Of a stretch of DNA of 64,000 nucleotides, positions 16,199 through 24,696 are shown in pieces (the first letter of the stretch is position 1; the number at the start of each line of letters is the position of its first letter). The translations under genes were made by a program, and so were the position numbers. Source of the DNA: DTU052 sp050951725 (lineage in GTDB: Bacteria; Bacillota; Syntrophomonadia; Syntrophomonadales; DTU052). Below the pieces are notes generated by a model, which searched no databases, was not told the DNA's origin, and was given only the letters and a program-made list of their open reading frames with translations. The DNA lies in the NCBI GenBank assembly GCA_050951725.1, contig JBMNJO010000011.1, positions 54,346-118,345 of the forward strand, read 5' to 3'.

Positions 16199-17950
16199 AT
16201 GAAGGTCGACCGGAAAGAGGCTTTTAATACCTCCAGCGTGGTAGGCAACTACCTGAATATCTACTTTGGGCAGGAACAGGGAGTTCGACTTGGTGAGTCC
16301 GGCGTGGTAAGTCTGAAAGCACATCAGGTGGTTCCCGGGCGTAAGGGTCAGGTCAAAATCCTGACTAACCGTGATGCCGGACAGTGTTTGTTAGAGTTCA
16401 TAGATCCCGGCCAGGTGGTTCATCTTTGTGTTTTCCATCAACAAGGCATCGTTCATCCAAGAGAAGTAGCCAAACGGATATTCTGGGCCATTGAAGAATT
16501 CGTACTGCAAGATGATTCCCACCCAAGCTTTGTAGAAAAAGACACACTACAGAATGCAGTCGATCACGCACTTAAAATTCAAGTGGTAACCTGTGGGGGA
16601 AAGGGTTTGGTGTATGACCTATTTCAGGGACAGGTTGAACCGCTGGATCCAGGAGACCAAGTTACAAATCATGTAAGAGTTCTTATTAAAGTCGGTAGTG
16701 AGAAATATGGTATAATCCTTCCTATTGCAGCAGCAGTCGAAGAAGCAATCATAACCGCCGGCCTGGAACTAGGCAAGGTACGCAAAATCATTCACACCAG
16801 AGCCAAAGAACAGGAAGAGAGTCTTTCAAACTATGTACTGTTTCCCTGGAAGCAGTTGAAAAATGCCAGTTTCCTTACCCTCAGGGAGAATCAAAACCAA
16901 CTTGTAATGAGACTTGCCGCCAGATTTGGCAGTATTGAAGAAGTGGAAGAGTTCTTGGCCAGCTATTCTCCAAATATATTTCACCGTATGAGCAAGGATC
17001 AACAGCGTCGAAAGTGGGGCAATCTGGAAGAGAATCTGCAGCAATTGGAAGAGCTGGGCATCGTCAAAAAAACATTCTTTGGAACATATCTAACCCGAGA
17101 CGGCAAGGAACTAAGAGATTTTATACTCAATCATAAGTGCGAACTGGAAGCAGAAATCAGACGAAGCATTAGACGAAAACCCAGGAAATCAGGCAAGGTT
17201 CATAAACTGGGCGAGAGTATTCAAAAAGTAACCAGCATTGAATATGTAAACTACAATAAAGTAAAGAGACACAACGATGATACCTGGTCGGGACATTTAG
17301 CTATACCTCAGACCTTGATTCAGGCAAAAAAATCAAGCCTCTTGCGAAAAGAGAGCCGTTTAACAATACAAAAAGATGATCTGCAGTATTATGAGAAACG
17401 GCACTATATACCAATGGATGTATGTCTATTGATTGATGCCAGTGCCAGCATGGCCGGGGAGAAGAGGCAGGCCGCCTGCTACCTGGCAGAACACCTGCTT
17501 TTGAGCGGGCGGGAAAAGGTAGCAGTAGTTACGTTTCAGGAGATGCGAGCCCGTCTCGCGGTGCCGTTTACCAAGTGTCAAAAAACACTGTCGCGTGGTT
17601 TGAAAAACGTTAGACCGGGGGGATTAACCCCTCTGGCAGATGGGATAATAACCAGCGTCGAGGTGATAAGGTCTACCCGGGTTAATAATCCGGTACTGAT
17701 TCTGATAACCGATGGCATGCCAAACTTCCCGTTATGGAGTTTCGATGCCAAAAGAGACGCCCTGGAAGCGGCGCAGAAGATTGCCGAGTTAAAAGTCAGG
17801 TTTATATGTATCGGAGTGGAGTCCAATCGGCATTATCTAAAAGAACTGGCTGACACCGGAAAAGGCAAACTCTATGTAGTGGATGACCTTAACCGGAGCA
17901 ATTTGGTTGACATAATGGCTTACGAAAAGAGGGCAGCCAACTACAATTAA
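16199..17950 (+). CDS. VWA-domain protein, magnesium-chelatase subunit D-like
   Basis: A 583-residue protein. Residues 1-385 have no clear domain; a basic stretch (RRSIRRKPRKSGKVHK) lies near 320. The C-terminal ~190 residues are a von Willebrand A domain with a metal-adhesion site: DASASM near 418, the Thr in GGLTPLADGI near 474, and the Asp in LITDGMPNF near 503. It follows the AAA+ gene after 111 bases and is its probable partner. ATG start after CAGGGGTGAAGGC. A strong terminator follows. Confidence 0.82.
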   Translation: MKVDRKEAFNTSSVVGNYLNIYFGQEQGVRLGESGVVSLKAHQVVPGRKGQVKILTNRDAGQCLLEFIDPGQVVHLCVFHQQGIVHPREVAKRIFWAIEEFVLQDDSHPSFVEKDTLQNAVDHALKIQVVTCGGKGLVYDLFQGQVEPLDPGDQVTNHVRVLIKVGSEKYGIILPIAAAVEEAIITAGLELGKVRKIIHTRAKEQEESLSNYVLFPWKQLKNASFLTLRENQNQLVMRLAARFGSIEEVEEFLASYSPNIFHRMSKDQQRRKWGNLEENLQQLEELGIVKKTFFGTYLTRDGKELRDFILNHKCELEAEIRRSIRRKPRKSGKVHKLGESIQKVTSIEYVNYNKVKRHNDDTWSGHLAIPQTLIQAKKSSLLRKESRLTIQKDDLQYYEKRHYIPMDVCLLIDASASMAGEKRQAACYLAEHLLLSGREKVAVVTFQEMRARLAVPFTKCQKTLSRGLKNVRPGGLTPLADGIITSVEVIRSTRVNNPVLILITDGMPNFPLWSFDAKRDALEAAQKIAELKVRFICIGVESNRHYLKELADTGKGKLYVVDDLNRSNLVDIMAYEKRAANYN

Positions 17951-18004
17951 ACAGACTTAAAGCAGACCAACGGTTTGCTTTAATAACTCCTCCTTCATAA
18001 TGGC

Positions 18005-18036
18005 GAGCGCATTAATTTATGCGCTCCTTTTTTTTA
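18005..18036 (+). terminator. Intrinsic terminator after the VWA gene
   Basis: Stem GAGCGCAT/ATGCGCTC, 6-base loop, followed by CC and a run of eight or more T. Confidence 0.93.
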
Positions 18037-18128
18037 GCCAACAAATGGATAAATGTGGCATAAAGAGCTTGCCTTAACTGTACACTTAATAAGGTTCTAT
18101 GTGATCAACGAATGGAGGTGAGTAGTCT

Positions 18129-18722
18129 TTGCGTCGGCATATGGTGTTGGTAATGGTTATTGTTCTGTTGATGGGAGTTGTTGGGTGCGGTCCTTTGGAC
18201 TTTGAGGATCAGATTACATCATGGAAGGATGCAGTTAAGACCCCAATAGATCCGCCACCGGATGATGTGATTGAAGATCTTATCCAGGAAAAGGCTCCGC
18301 CGAATGAAGCGGACGAGACCCTCAAGGTACAGCTATATTTTGCCAACCAGGAGGGTGATGGCCTGGTGGTAGAGGAAAGAGAGATAACCAAAGTGACGGG
18401 AATCGCCAGGGCCACAGTTGAGGAATTACTGAAAGGTCCCCAGACGGAAGGTCTGAAGCCAGCCTTACCTGCCGGAACCCGCTTGCTGGATATCAATATT
18501 AAACCTGACGGTACCTGTATAGTGGATTTCAGTTCCGAAATTACTGAGGTATCAGGATCCAAGGCGGAAGCCTTGGCAGTCTACTCGATCGTCAATACCT
18601 TGAGCCAGTTTTCCACGGTTGAAAACGTTTCCTTTCTGGTAGCAGGAGATAAGGTGGAATCAATTGGCGGTTACATTAGTACTGCTGAGCCGGTGACTGC
18701 TGATTATGGTCTGAGTGAGTGA
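18129..18722 (+). CDS. GerMN-domain lipoprotein
   Basis: A 197-residue lipoprotein. It starts at TTG (18129) eight bases after GGAGGTG. The N-terminus is a lipoprotein signal ending MGVVGCGP, with the lipobox cysteine near residue 20. Residues ~65-180 form a GerMN domain (LKVQLYFANQEGDGLVVEERE, VEELLKGPQTEGLKPALP, VDFSSEI). In Bacillus GerM acts at the cell wall during sporulation and germination; other members have no known role. A lone gene with a terminator behind it. Confidence 0.87.
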   Translation: MRRHMVLVMVIVLLMGVVGCGPLDFEDQITSWKDAVKTPIDPPPDDVIEDLIQEKAPPNEADETLKVQLYFANQEGDGLVVEEREITKVTGIARATVEELLKGPQTEGLKPALPAGTRLLDINIKPDGTCIVDFSSEITEVSGSKAEALAVYSIVNTLSQFSTVENVSFLVAGDKVESIGGYISTAEPVTADYGLSE

Positions 18723-18843
18723 ATATTGGTTGGTTATGCTCCTTGTGTTTTAAGAGATCTTGAATACCAGGACCCCGGCTGGACAGTGGGTGAGTGCTGC
18801 CTGAAGTTTTATAGTGAAGTGGATGAACTCTTTAAAAGTACCA

Positions 18844-18873
18844 GGACCCCTGGGTGTATGCGACCAGGGGTCC
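18844..18873. terminator. Bidirectional terminator between convergent genes
   Basis: Perfect 10-bp stem GGACCCCTGG/CCAGGGGTCC with a 10-base loop, with T-containing tails on both strands. It lies between the GerMN gene and the converging acetate transporter gene. Confidence 0.75.
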
Positions 18874-18903
18874 GTACTGTTTAATAATCCGCTGCCGAAT
18901 TGA

Positions 18904-19551
18904 TTATGGCTTGGGAGCCCATGGTCCGAAGGGCTTCCCTACTGGCAGAACAACCGTTCCGCAGTGGGTATTCAGTACTGCCGCTGCGGAGCCATAGAAA
19001 GAAAAGATGGCTATTCCCAGCTCAGACCAGGCAGCCAGCATGTGCCAGAACTCCCCTCCGATCCCCAGGGTGCTGATAAAAAGCCCCAGGAACAGCAGAT
19101 CGATTAAAAAGAAAATCGTGAACAATACCTTGTGGGTGCTCATGGCGCCTACAGTCATATAGAGGGTAAAGATAAAGTAGCCGAGATAAGCAAATCCGAG
19201 CTGATGTATATCAGCGGAAGCAGAGGCAGCCTCGCCAAACATCCCCAGGTTTATCATCCAGGTCATGGCTACCCCAAACCAAAAGAAACCGTAACCACAG
19301 AAGGCAGTGGCTCCAAAGGTATTGTTGTGTTTGAAATCAAAGATTCCGGCTACAAACTGGGCCAGAGCCCCCAGGAATATGGCCCAGGGCAGAATCAGAG
19401 CGACACTGTGAGCATCACCCCCGGTAATTCCGAGCTTCTGAGACGAGGCCACCAGGGTGACCATGGCTAAACCTAAGAGGCCAAGCGCTGATGGGTTGGC
19501 TACAACCTCTTGTACCCGATTGATTTCTCCCTGTCCCGACACAACTACCAT
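18904..19551 (-). CDS. Acetate/succinate transporter, GPR1/FUN34/YaaH family
   Basis: A 215-residue six-helix membrane protein. The family signature NPSALGLLGLAMVTL stands near residue 18, and the rest matches the fold (FGATAFCGYGFFWFGVAMTW). SatP/YaaH members are channels for acetate and short acids. In an organism with fatty-acid activation enzymes it may export or take up acetate. A single-gene unit, facing away from murI. Confidence 0.9.
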   Translation of the reverse strand: MVVVSGQGEINRVQEVVANPSALGLLGLAMVTLVASSQKLGITGGDAHSVALILPWAIFLGALAQFVAGIFDFKHNNTFGATAFCGYGFFWFGVAMTWMINLGMFGEAASASADIHQLGFAYLGYFIFTLYMTVGAMSTHKVLFTIFFLIDLLFLGLFISTLGIGGEFWHMLAAWSELGIAIFSFYGSAAAVLNTHCGTVVLPVGKPFGPWAPKP

Positions 19552-19813
19552 CCCCCATCAATAATATGCAATAAAATTACTCCAATCGAACAGTTCAGAT
19601 CCCGACACCTTTCCCTCCCTTCGTTAAGAATTTCACAAGAACATACAAATTTATATTATCATCTCACATATTACCTCGGCAATAAAATTAATCCAATTTT
19701 CCCTTCTCCGTTCTTTGGTAGATACTAATAAGTAGAAGTGATAAATTATTATAAGATGCAAAAGCGGAGCCGATTTTCGGATTATTGCGACGCGCGAGAG
19801 GGAGTTTTTATAC

Positions 19814-20614
19814 TTGCAGTTTGATGACCGGCCGATTGGGGTTTTTGATTCTGGAATAGGTGGGCTCACTGTAGCCCGGATCATTCGACAGCAGATTCCT
19901 GGTGAGAACCTACTATACATAGGTGACACCGCTAACCTGCCCTACGGAAGTAAGTCTGTTTCGGAGCTGATGTGGTTGGCCCGCCGGATTATGGACTTCC
20001 TGGTTGAACAACAGGTGAAAATTATTGTTGCCGCGTGTAATACTAGTTCCTCGGTATCAATTGATCCCCTGAGTGACCGCTATTCGGTTCCGATTATCGG
20101 TGTAGTCAAACCTGGGGCCCGGGCCGCAGTTCGAGCCAGTCAAAACCGGAGAATCGGGGTCCTGGCTACCGAGACGACCGCAAAGAGCTCAGCCTACCGG
20201 CGAGAGATTCTCTCCCTCCAAGGAAATGCTAAGGTATGGGAGGTTGGCTGTCCGGCTTTAGTGCCGGCAGTGGAGGCAGGCCGGACTGCGGATTCAGAGG
20301 TTAGAGAACTTCTATCATCATATCTGCAGGTACCTCTGGCTAACCAGGCGGACACCATCATCCTGGGCTGTACCCATTACCCCTACCTGCGGCCGGTTAT
20401 TGAAGAGGTGACCGGGGGAAAGGTAACCATTATTGATCCTGCGGTGGAGACAGTGACTGAGCTTAAGCAGACCCTGGAAAATGCAGGGGGATATGCAAAC
20501 CGGGTCTCTGGAAGTGCAAGGTTTTTTGCTACTGGATCAGTCGATTCGTTTACGAACGTTGGATCCAGGTTTTATGGGAAAGACTTGGGAAAGGTGGAGC
20601 GATTGGAGATCTAG
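19814..20614 (+). CDS. murI: Glutamate racemase
   Basis: A 266-residue enzyme that makes D-glutamate for peptidoglycan. Both catalytic cysteines are present: AACNTSSS near residue 74 and GCTHYPYL near residue 185; the N-terminal signature is GVFDSGIGGLTVARI. The TTG start at 19814 has GAGGGAG upstream. Normal length. It is followed 44 bases later by fumarase genes. Confidence 0.95.
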   Translation: MQFDDRPIGVFDSGIGGLTVARIIRQQIPGENLLYIGDTANLPYGSKSVSELMWLARRIMDFLVEQQVKIIVAACNTSSSVSIDPLSDRYSVPIIGVVKPGARAAVRASQNRRIGVLATETTAKSSAYRREILSLQGNAKVWEVGCPALVPAVEAGRTADSEVRELLSSYLQVPLANQADTIILGCTHYPYLRPVIEEVTGGKVTIIDPAVETVTELKQTLENAGGYANRVSGSARFFATGSVDSFTNVGSRFYGKDLGKVERLEI

Positions 20615-20658
20615 GCCGGGGTACGTATTTTATGTGCCTAGATCTGGAAGGGAATAAC

Positions 20659-21489
20659 ATGCGCATTATTGATTCAGAGGATATTACCAGAGCCGTGAAA
20701 AAAGCGGCTATCGAGGCCAACACCATACTGCCGCCTGATATCTACCGGGCTCTCCGGGAGGCCTATAATAATGAAGAACTCCCACGGGCCAAACAGATCC
20801 TGGAGGTCCTGCTGGAAAACGCGGATCTCGCCAGGGAGGAGAGTCTGGCCTTGTGCCAGGATACAGGCCTGGTCGTAGTTAACATAATGATTGGACAGCA
20901 GGTCTATGTCGAGGGCAGTCTGGAGGAGGCTGTCAATGAGGGTATCAGGCTGGGGTACCGGGAGGGTCACTTCCGGGCTTCAGTGGTAAGACATCCTTTT
21001 CTGCGGGAGAATACCGGCGACAACACCCCGTGCATCATACACACGGAATTGGTTCCCGGCGACGGTATGCTTTTGACTGTTTTCCCCAAAGGTGCAGGCA
21101 GTGAAAACATGGGGAGGGTAGCCATGCTCAAGCCCGGTGCCGGCGAGCAAGGGATAATTGATTTCGTACTGGAGACGGTTGAGATCGCGGGAGGAAGCCC
21201 CTGCCCTCCACTGGTTGTGGGGGTGGGGGTCGGCGGCAATTTGGAGATGGCTCCTTACCTGGCCAAAAAGGCTTTGATGAGGCCTCTGGGAGTACCCGGA
21301 CCCCACCCGGAGTTGGAGGATAAGCTGCTGGGGCTGATCAATCGGACCGGGATCGGACCACAGGGGTTGGGGGGCAGTACCACAGCTCTCGGAGTTAACC
21401 TGGAGGTTTACCCGACCCATATCGCCAGTCTGCCGGTGGCCATAAACCTTGGCTGCCATTCAACCCGGCGCTGTACCGTTCGGCTGTAG
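20659..21489 (+). CDS. Fumarate hydratase class I, alpha subunit
   Basis: A 276-residue subunit of the oxygen-sensitive [4Fe-4S] fumarase that interconverts fumarate and malate. Visible: LALCQDTGLVVV near residue 70 (first cluster cysteine), DNTPCIIHTELVPGD near 125, and ValGVG-type loop VVGVGVGGNLEMAP with the third cysteine region toward INLGCHSTRR. I chose ATG 20659 after GGAAGGGA; an ATG nine codons upstream lacks a binding site. The beta subunit gene follows, as usual in anaerobes with two-part fumarase. Confidence 0.93.
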   Translation: MRIIDSEDITRAVKKAAIEANTILPPDIYRALREAYNNEELPRAKQILEVLLENADLAREESLALCQDTGLVVVNIMIGQQVYVEGSLEEAVNEGIRLGYREGHFRASVVRHPFLRENTGDNTPCIIHTELVPGDGMLLTVFPKGAGSENMGRVAMLKPGAGEQGIIDFVLETVEIAGGSPCPPLVVGVGVGGNLEMAPYLAKKALMRPLGVPGPHPELEDKLLGLINRTGIGPQGLGGSTTALGVNLEVYPTHIASLPVAINLGCHSTRRCTVRL

Positions 21490-21508
21490 GACTCAGCAGG
21501 TGAGAAAC

Positions 21509-22069
21509 ATGGAGGCTTTGATGGATCGTAAGGTACTGAAACCACCCCTGACGGAGGAAACAGTACGCTCGCTGAAAGCGGGTGATTTTGTGACCATTCA
21601 GGGAATCATATATACCGCCCGGGATGCCGCCCATAAGCGGATGGTCCGGGCGATTGCCAATGGGGAACCGCTGCCGTTTGATCCCGCGGGACAGGTTATC
21701 TATTATACCGGTCCCTGCCCGGGTTTTGGCGATCATCCGATTGGATCCTGCGGCCCCACTACCAGCGGCCGCATGGACGGGTATACTGTGGATCTTTTAA
21801 GACTTGGGCTCAAGGGAATGATCGGCAAAGGGGAAAGATCGGCTGAAGTCCGGGAGGCAATGCAGAAGTATAGGGCAGTATACCTGGCAACCGTGGGGGG
21901 CGCTGGAGCTTACTTATCCCGGAGAGTGGTCAAGGCGGAGATCGTGGCCTATCCAGATCTGGGGCCGGAGGCCGTAATGAAGCTGGAGGTTGTTGATTTC
22001 CCATGTATCGTAGCAACAGATGCCCAGGGGGGCAATCTCTATAGAGAATTCAACAAGGGGGACAAATAA
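21509..22069 (+). CDS. Fumarate hydratase class I, beta subunit
   Basis: A 186-residue subunit that completes the class I fumarase. It has the family stretches GIIYTARDAAHKRM near residue 35, IYYTGPCPG near 63 and SCGPTTSGRMDGYT near 80. The start is either ATG 21509 or ATG 21521; the second has GGAGG five bases upstream and may be the true one. It is 19 bases after the alpha subunit and stops just where rph begins. Confidence 0.92.
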   Translation: MEALMDRKVLKPPLTEETVRSLKAGDFVTIQGIIYTARDAAHKRMVRAIANGEPLPFDPAGQVIYYTGPCPGFGDHPIGSCGPTTSGRMDGYTVDLLRLGLKGMIGKGERSAEVREAMQKYRAVYLATVGGAGAYLSRRVVKAEIVAYPDLGPEAVMKLEVVDFPCIVATDAQGGNLYREFNKGDK

Positions 22070-22792
22070 GTGCGAATTAGTGGCAGACAGCCTGATGAGA
22101 TGAGACCAGTCAAGATAACTCCCAACTACCTGAAATATGCTGAAGGTTCAGTTCTTATAGAGGCTGGGGACACACGGGTGATCTGTGCGGCTTCTGTAGA
22201 CGATAAGGTCCCGCCTTTTCTGAAAGGACTGGGTAAAGGATGGGTAACCGCCGAATACGGCCTGCTGCCCCGGTCAACCGAGACCCGGAATGTACGGGAA
22301 GCCGCCCGCGGGAAAGTGACCGGCCGGACCTCAGAAATCCAGCGCCTGGTAGGACGGGCTCTGCGAGCGGCAGTTGATTTCGAGGCCCTGGGGGAAAGGA
22401 CTATCTGGGTCGATTGTGATGTCATTCAGGCTGATGGAGGTACCCGTACCGCATCCATTACTGGTGCCTTCGTGGCTATGTGTCTGGCCATGAGGACACT
22501 AAAGGAACGCGGATTGATCGAACGTTTTCCGGTCAATGACTACGTGGCCGCCATCAGTGTAGGTATTGTTAACGGCGAAGCCATTCTTGATCTGGAGTAC
22601 CTGGAAGACTCCCAGGCGGAAGTGGATATGAATGTTGTCATGACCGGCCAGGGAGAATTCGTCGAGGTCCAGGGTACGGCGGAAGGCAAACCTTTTGCCC
22701 GGCCTCAGATGGACCAGCTTCTTGATCTGGCTGCCGCGGGAATCAAAGAACTTATTGCGATACAGAAGGATATAATAGGAGAAATTGGATAA
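22070..22792 (+). CDS. rph: Ribonuclease PH
   Basis: A 240-residue phosphorolytic 3'-5' exoribonuclease that trims tRNA ends. It shows the family sequence RQPDEMRPVKI, PRSTETRNVREAARG, RTSEIQRLVGRALR and DCDVIQADGGTRTA, the last with the phosphate-binding and active-site residues. GTG start directly after the fumarase beta stop; its own stop overlaps the rdgB start by one base. The pair rph-rdgB is a common operon in Firmicutes. Confidence 0.97.
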   Translation: MRISGRQPDEMRPVKITPNYLKYAEGSVLIEAGDTRVICAASVDDKVPPFLKGLGKGWVTAEYGLLPRSTETRNVREAARGKVTGRTSEIQRLVGRALRAAVDFEALGERTIWVDCDVIQADGGTRTASITGAFVAMCLAMRTLKERGLIERFPVNDYVAAISVGIVNGEAILDLEYLEDSQAEVDMNVVMTGQGEFVEVQGTAEGKPFARPQMDQLLDLAAAGIKELIAIQKDIIGEIG

Positions 22793-23385
22793 TGACGACA
22801 CGCCTGGTGATAGCATCGCGTAACGAGAAGAAGAAACGCGAACTGCTGCAGATTATAGAGGGATTGGAACTGGATGTTGTAACCTTGAATGAATACCCAA
22901 ATGCCCCGGAGGTCGAGGAGGATGGCCTGACCTTTCGGGAGAATGCAATCAAGAAGGCCCGGGAGATTGCCCAGTTTACGGGGTGCGTGACCCTGGCCGA
23001 TGATTCGGGTTTAGAGGTTGATGCCCTGGGGGGACGTCCCGGAGTCTACTCGGCCCGCTTTGCCGGCGAGCCTTCAAATGACGAGCGGAATAACCAGAAA
23101 CTGCTGGAAATGCTGCAGGGAGTCCCGGCCCCGGAACGCGGTGCCCGCTTCCGCTGTGTAATTGCCATCGCCTTTCCGGATGGCCGAATTGAGACTGCCG
23201 AGGGTACCTGCGAAGGCCAGATCGGCTTCACTCCTGGAGGCTTGGGCGGGTTTGGATATGATCCGCTCTTCATCCCGGACGGATTTAACCAGACCTTTGC
23301 CGAGCTGAGTCCGGAGGTAAAAAACCGTATAAGCCACCGGGGAAAAGCATTACAGGAGGCATCCAGGCGGTTGAGGACACTCTAG
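22792..23385 (+). CDS. rdgB: XTP/dITP diphosphatase (RdgB/HAM1)
   Basis: A 197-residue enzyme that removes non-standard purine nucleotides. Visible: IASRNEKKKRELL near residue 6, TLADDSGLEVDALGG near 63, GVYSARFAG near 79, and GGFGYDPLFIP near 150. Coupled to rph by the ATAATGA overlap. Normal length. Confidence 0.97.
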   Translation: MTTRLVIASRNEKKKRELLQIIEGLELDVVTLNEYPNAPEVEEDGLTFRENAIKKAREIAQFTGCVTLADDSGLEVDALGGRPGVYSARFAGEPSNDERNNQKLLEMLQGVPAPERGARFRCVIAIAFPDGRIETAEGTCEGQIGFTPGGLGGFGYDPLFIPDGFNQTFAELSPEVKNRISHRGKALQEASRRLRTL

Positions 23386-23515
23386 ATATGTTACCGGTGT
23401 TTCTGGTTCGTTATCTGGATAGCGTCCTCTTATTGACGAGGAACAATGCTGATGCGTGTCGGGTTTGGGGTGAGATGGCCTTCGGTCCGGAGTAAATGAT
23501 GAGGAGGGTAGCCAG

Positions 23516-23989
23516 TTGCTGGTTGTGGTGGTGGGAGATACCCATGGACGCTACGACAGAATACAAAGGGAGCTCCGGTCGCTCCCGGGAATTGGACTCC
23601 TGCTGCACACCGGGGACCATTACCGGGACGGCAAGGCTTTGGCGCGCAACCTGAAGATCAAGGGTCACTGGGTAATCGGCAATTGTGACCGGCGGGATGA
23701 TGGGGCGAAAGAGATGGCCCTGGAACTCATGGGCCACCGGATTCTCCTTACTCACGGACACCTGCAGAAGGTAAAGCACACCATGAACAATCTATACTAC
23801 AAGGCCCAGCAAGGCGGCTTTAACATAGTTCTCTTCGGACACACCCATATGCCCTATCTGGAAAAGGTGGACGGCATCTGGTTCATGAATCCCGGAAGCA
23901 CCACCTACCCGCGGGGAGCCCGCCCCACTTACGGCCTGATGGAACTTCTGCCCGGTAAAGCTGAGCTGCGGATCGTAGAGATGAGATGA
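23516..23989 (+). CDS. YfcE/MJ0936-type metallophosphoesterase
   Basis: A 157-residue phosphodiesterase. Metal-binding motifs appear in order: GDTHGRYDRI, HTGDHYRD, GNCDRRDD, LTHGH and FGHTHMPY. Starts at TTG after GAGGAGGG. It follows rph-rdgB after 130 bases, a gene order found in other Firmicutes. Confidence 0.9.
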   Translation: MLVVVVGDTHGRYDRIQRELRSLPGIGLLLHTGDHYRDGKALARNLKIKGHWVIGNCDRRDDGAKEMALELMGHRILLTHGHLQKVKHTMNNLYYKAQQGGFNIVLFGHTHMPYLEKVDGIWFMNPGSTTYPRGARPTYGLMELLPGKAELRIVEMR

Positions 23990-24014
23990 GGCTAGTACAT
24001 GCATGTAGACGTGA

Positions 24015-24044
24015 TTGACAGAACACCGAATTTGGGGTTACAAT
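24015..24044 (+). promoter_or_regulatory. Sigma-A promoter of tRNA-Pro
   Basis: TTGACA at 24015 and TACAAT at 24039 with an 18-base spacer, 12 bases before the tRNA. Confidence 0.8.
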
Positions 24045-24055
24045 AGATTTTGCGT

Positions 24056-24133
24056 CGGGGTGTAGCGCAGTTTGGCTAGCGCGCCTGCCTTGGGAGCAGG
24101 AGGTCGAAGGTTCAAATCCTTTCACCCCGACCA
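24056..24133 (+). tRNA. tRNA-Pro(TGG)
   Basis: Acceptor stem CGGGGTG/CACCCCG, anticodon arm CCTGC-CTTGGGA-GCAGG with anticodon TGG, T-loop TTCAAAT, encoded CCA. Cloverleaf is complete. Confidence 0.97.
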
Positions 24134-24240
24134 TTCTATTTCTTAAGAATACCGAAATTTAGGCGTCCTTCTCAACTGAATAGTATTCTATATGTCTCGG
24201 GCTACTAAGTCCAAAGTGCCCAAACGAACGAACATGACAG

Positions 24241-24408
24241 CTAATTCTCATCAAAAGGTGTCCGCGTCATTTTAACAAGATTATCATCGCCATTTCCTAA
24301 TAGGTCAAACACCTCATCTTCGGACATTTAAACCAGCTTTTCAATTTCATTTGTTTCCTTATCTCTTAGTGTTCTAAGACAAACAGCTGTTTTGTCTTTG
24401 ACATCGTT
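24241..24408 (-). pseudogene. Possible decayed short gene in a 560-base gap
   Basis: The 24134-24696 gap has no intact gene. On the minus strand an ATG near 24405, after GGAGG, opens a frame that stops after 12 codons; in a neighbouring frame the text TLRDKETNEIEKLV, a stop, then MSEDEVFDLLGNGDDN reads on to 24241. This looks like one small protein broken by a frameshift and a stop, but I do not recognise it and the evidence is weak. A sigma-A-like TATAAT near 24664 serves the next gene. Confidence 0.25.
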
Positions 24409-24696
24409 TCCTCCATGGCATTGAAATAAAGGATTGACTTTCCGTTTTGAACATTCTAGTCATATAGAGAACTATTAAACGAGCAGCACTAGGCATTGCA
24501 AACGGCATATTGACTTTCATGAAATAATCAGTAAATGGCAAGGTCGTTTCCATAATATCCAACCTTATTGGGAGTGATTACTTTTCTTTAATCCCCGTTC
24601 GAGAATCTTTTTTGAGAAAGGCTTGCGTCGGTATGGTTTTGCAATAATTCGACCATCCCATGATATAATTATGAAAATACGTATGAGGCAATAAAC

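Noticed and set aside
14885..17950. True magnesium or cobalt chelatase
   Set aside because: The AAA+/VWA pair resembles BchI/BchD, but the large catalytic BchH/CobN subunit and tetrapyrrole genes are absent.
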